A stretch of 64,000 bases of DNA from CAVTJL01 sp963735065. Its GTDB lineage: Bacteria; Pseudomonadota; Alphaproteobacteria; Geminicoccales; Geminicoccaceae. The position numbers and the translations under genes were made by a program. The DNA is taken from positions 2,294,001 to 2,358,000 of the forward strand of contig CAVTJL010000001.1 in assembly GCA_963735065.1 (NCBI GenBank), given 5' to 3'. Positions 63,263-64,000 of the stretch are shown one piece after another. Numbering within the stretch: position 1 is the stretch's first letter; every line of letters begins with the position of its first letter. The notes beneath the pieces are model-generated. The model saw only the letters and a list, made by a program, of their open reading frames with translations, was not told the DNA's origin and ran no database searches.

Positions 63263-64000
63263 TCAGCGGCCGGGCAGGAGGCGAAGCGAGGCCAGTCGCC
63301 TTGCATGGGCTGCCACCGCCGCCTCGGCCAACGCCGCCGGCAGCCCGAGGCCGTAGGCCTTCTGCAGATAGGTCAGGAAGTCGTAGATCGTGACCGCCGG
63401 GCAGACCTCGAGCTCCAGGAAATAGACCGTCCCGTCGGCGCCGAGCCTGAAATCGAGCGAGAAGTAGTCGCGCAAGCCCAGGAGCCGCACGAGCCGCCTC
63501 GTCGCATCGCGGATCGTGGCGAGCTGGGCCGCCCGCCGCGGGTCGCTCGCCGCCTCGATCGCAAGATCGGCCATGTCGAGCCTCATGGGCTTCTCCCGGC
63601 TGCCTGCGGTGCCAGGAGCGCGGAGCGACGTCATCGCCAGGCTGTCGTCGAGCGTGGGAAACGGGCGCCGGAGGCCGCCGTCGGTGAGCTCGATCCGATA
63701 GACGCCGAGCGGCGGCTCGCCCCGGCCGAGGTCCATGCAGCTCACCCGCACATCCTCGCCCTCGACATAGGCCTGGACCACGGCGTCGTCCCCGTAGCGC
63801 TCATGGATGCGCCGCGAGAGGTCGAGCGCGGTCGCGAGGTCGGCGCAGCGCGAGGTGGTGGCGATGCCGATCTTGGCGCCGAGCCTGTTCGGCTTCACGA
63901 AGAGGGGCACGCCATGGGGGAACGCTGCCGGCGAGAGCGCCTCGCCGTCGCGCGCGAGCATCGTCTCGGGCGCGCGCACCCCGATGGCGCGGGCCAGCGC
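63263..64000 (-). CDS. ATP-grasp enzyme, D-alanine-D-alanine ligase-like (5' end outside window)
   Basis: The frame is open to the right edge; about 245 C-terminal codons are present. An ATP-grasp core is visible: LFVKPNRLGAKIGIA (nucleotide-binding lysine), VVQAYVEGEDVRVSCMD, and the metal ligands in YFSLDFRLGADGTVYFLELEVCPAVT. The arrangement resembles D-Ala-D-Ala ligases, but the substrate loop differs and the N-terminal domain is not visible, so a related peptide ligase is possible. A GTG at 63979 could be a start but would delete part of the fold. Confidence 0.75.
   Translation of the reverse strand, partial: ALARAIGVRAPETMLARDGEALSPAAFPHGVPLFVKPNRLGAKIGIATTSRCADLATALDLSRRIHERYGDDAVVQAYVEGEDVRVSCMDLGRGEPPLGVYRIELTDGGLRRPFPTLDDSLAMTSLRAPGTAGSREKPMRLDMADLAIEAASDPRRAAQLATIRDATRRLVRLLGLRDYFSLDFRLGADGTVYFLELEVCPAVTIYDFLTYLQKAYGLGLPAALAEAAVAAHARRLASLRLLPGR

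Overview
The window is a gene-dense, very GC-rich chromosomal segment. It contains one tRNA and no recognisable insertion sequence, prophage or CRISPR array. The gene families point to an alphaproteobacterium, probably of the Rhodospirillales/Geminicoccales type; that placement is inference. Supporting content includes a glpRDSTPQUV glycerol ABC-transport operon of the rhizobial kind, an nrdR-ribD-ribE-ribH-nusB-thiL superoperon, homospermidine synthase beside an ornithine/lysine decarboxylase, and ftsK followed by lolA.

Layout. 1-2.4 kb: start of ettA, a frameshifted methyltransferase and a fatty-acid desaturase. 2.5-8.3 kb: an aminotransferase, then a TPP riboswitch driving thiM-thiE, a D-threonine-aldolase-like enzyme, a thioesterase and an MFS exporter. 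8.4-9.4 kb: rplM-rpsI. 9.5-10.4 kb: ribokinase. 10.4-19.3 kb: two converging operons. The plus-strand one holds a DUF6134 protein, an FeS photolyase, an SDR and an NTF2-like protein. The minus-strand one holds an FAD oxidoreductase, DUF1365, a cyclopropane-fatty-acid-type methyltransferase, a GPH-type transporter and a DUF3833 lipoprotein. 19.3-22.9 kb: a multi-PAS GGDEF/EAL protein. 23.1-31.6 kb: the glycerol operon with its GlpR repressor and operator. 31.8-36.8 kb: cysK, trkH, tRNA-Val, gph and glmU. 36.8-43.8 kb: a TPR/SH3 protein, a DD-carboxypeptidase and the rib-nus-thi superoperon. 44-52 kb: a ferritin-like Tat protein, a YqhA-like protein, dapC-type aminotransferase, ftsK, lolA, corA and a YHS protein. 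52-59 kb: an adenylate cyclase/TPR protein, a HicA-like protein, a MATE exporter, an acyl-CoA ligase and an aldo/keto reductase. 59-64 kb: a lipoprotein, a GNAT enzyme, polyamine genes, a ribbon-helix-helix protein and a partial ATP-grasp enzyme.

The most interesting unit is the pair of converging operons at 10.4-19.3 kb. Both begin with the same promoter-like signature, T(G/A)ATCC-N18-TAGACA, which resembles the extracytoplasmic sigma factor (RpoE/ChrR) promoters of the singlet-oxygen response. The genes behind them, photolyase and membrane-lipid modification, fit a photo-oxidative stress regulon. No sigma factor or ChrR gene lies in the window.

Three genes (methyltransferase, SDR, FAD oxidoreductase) each carry an apparent single-base insertion in an otherwise intact, conserved sequence. 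A fourth (the GPH transporter) has no canonical start codon. Either these genes are decaying or the assembly carries residual indel errors.
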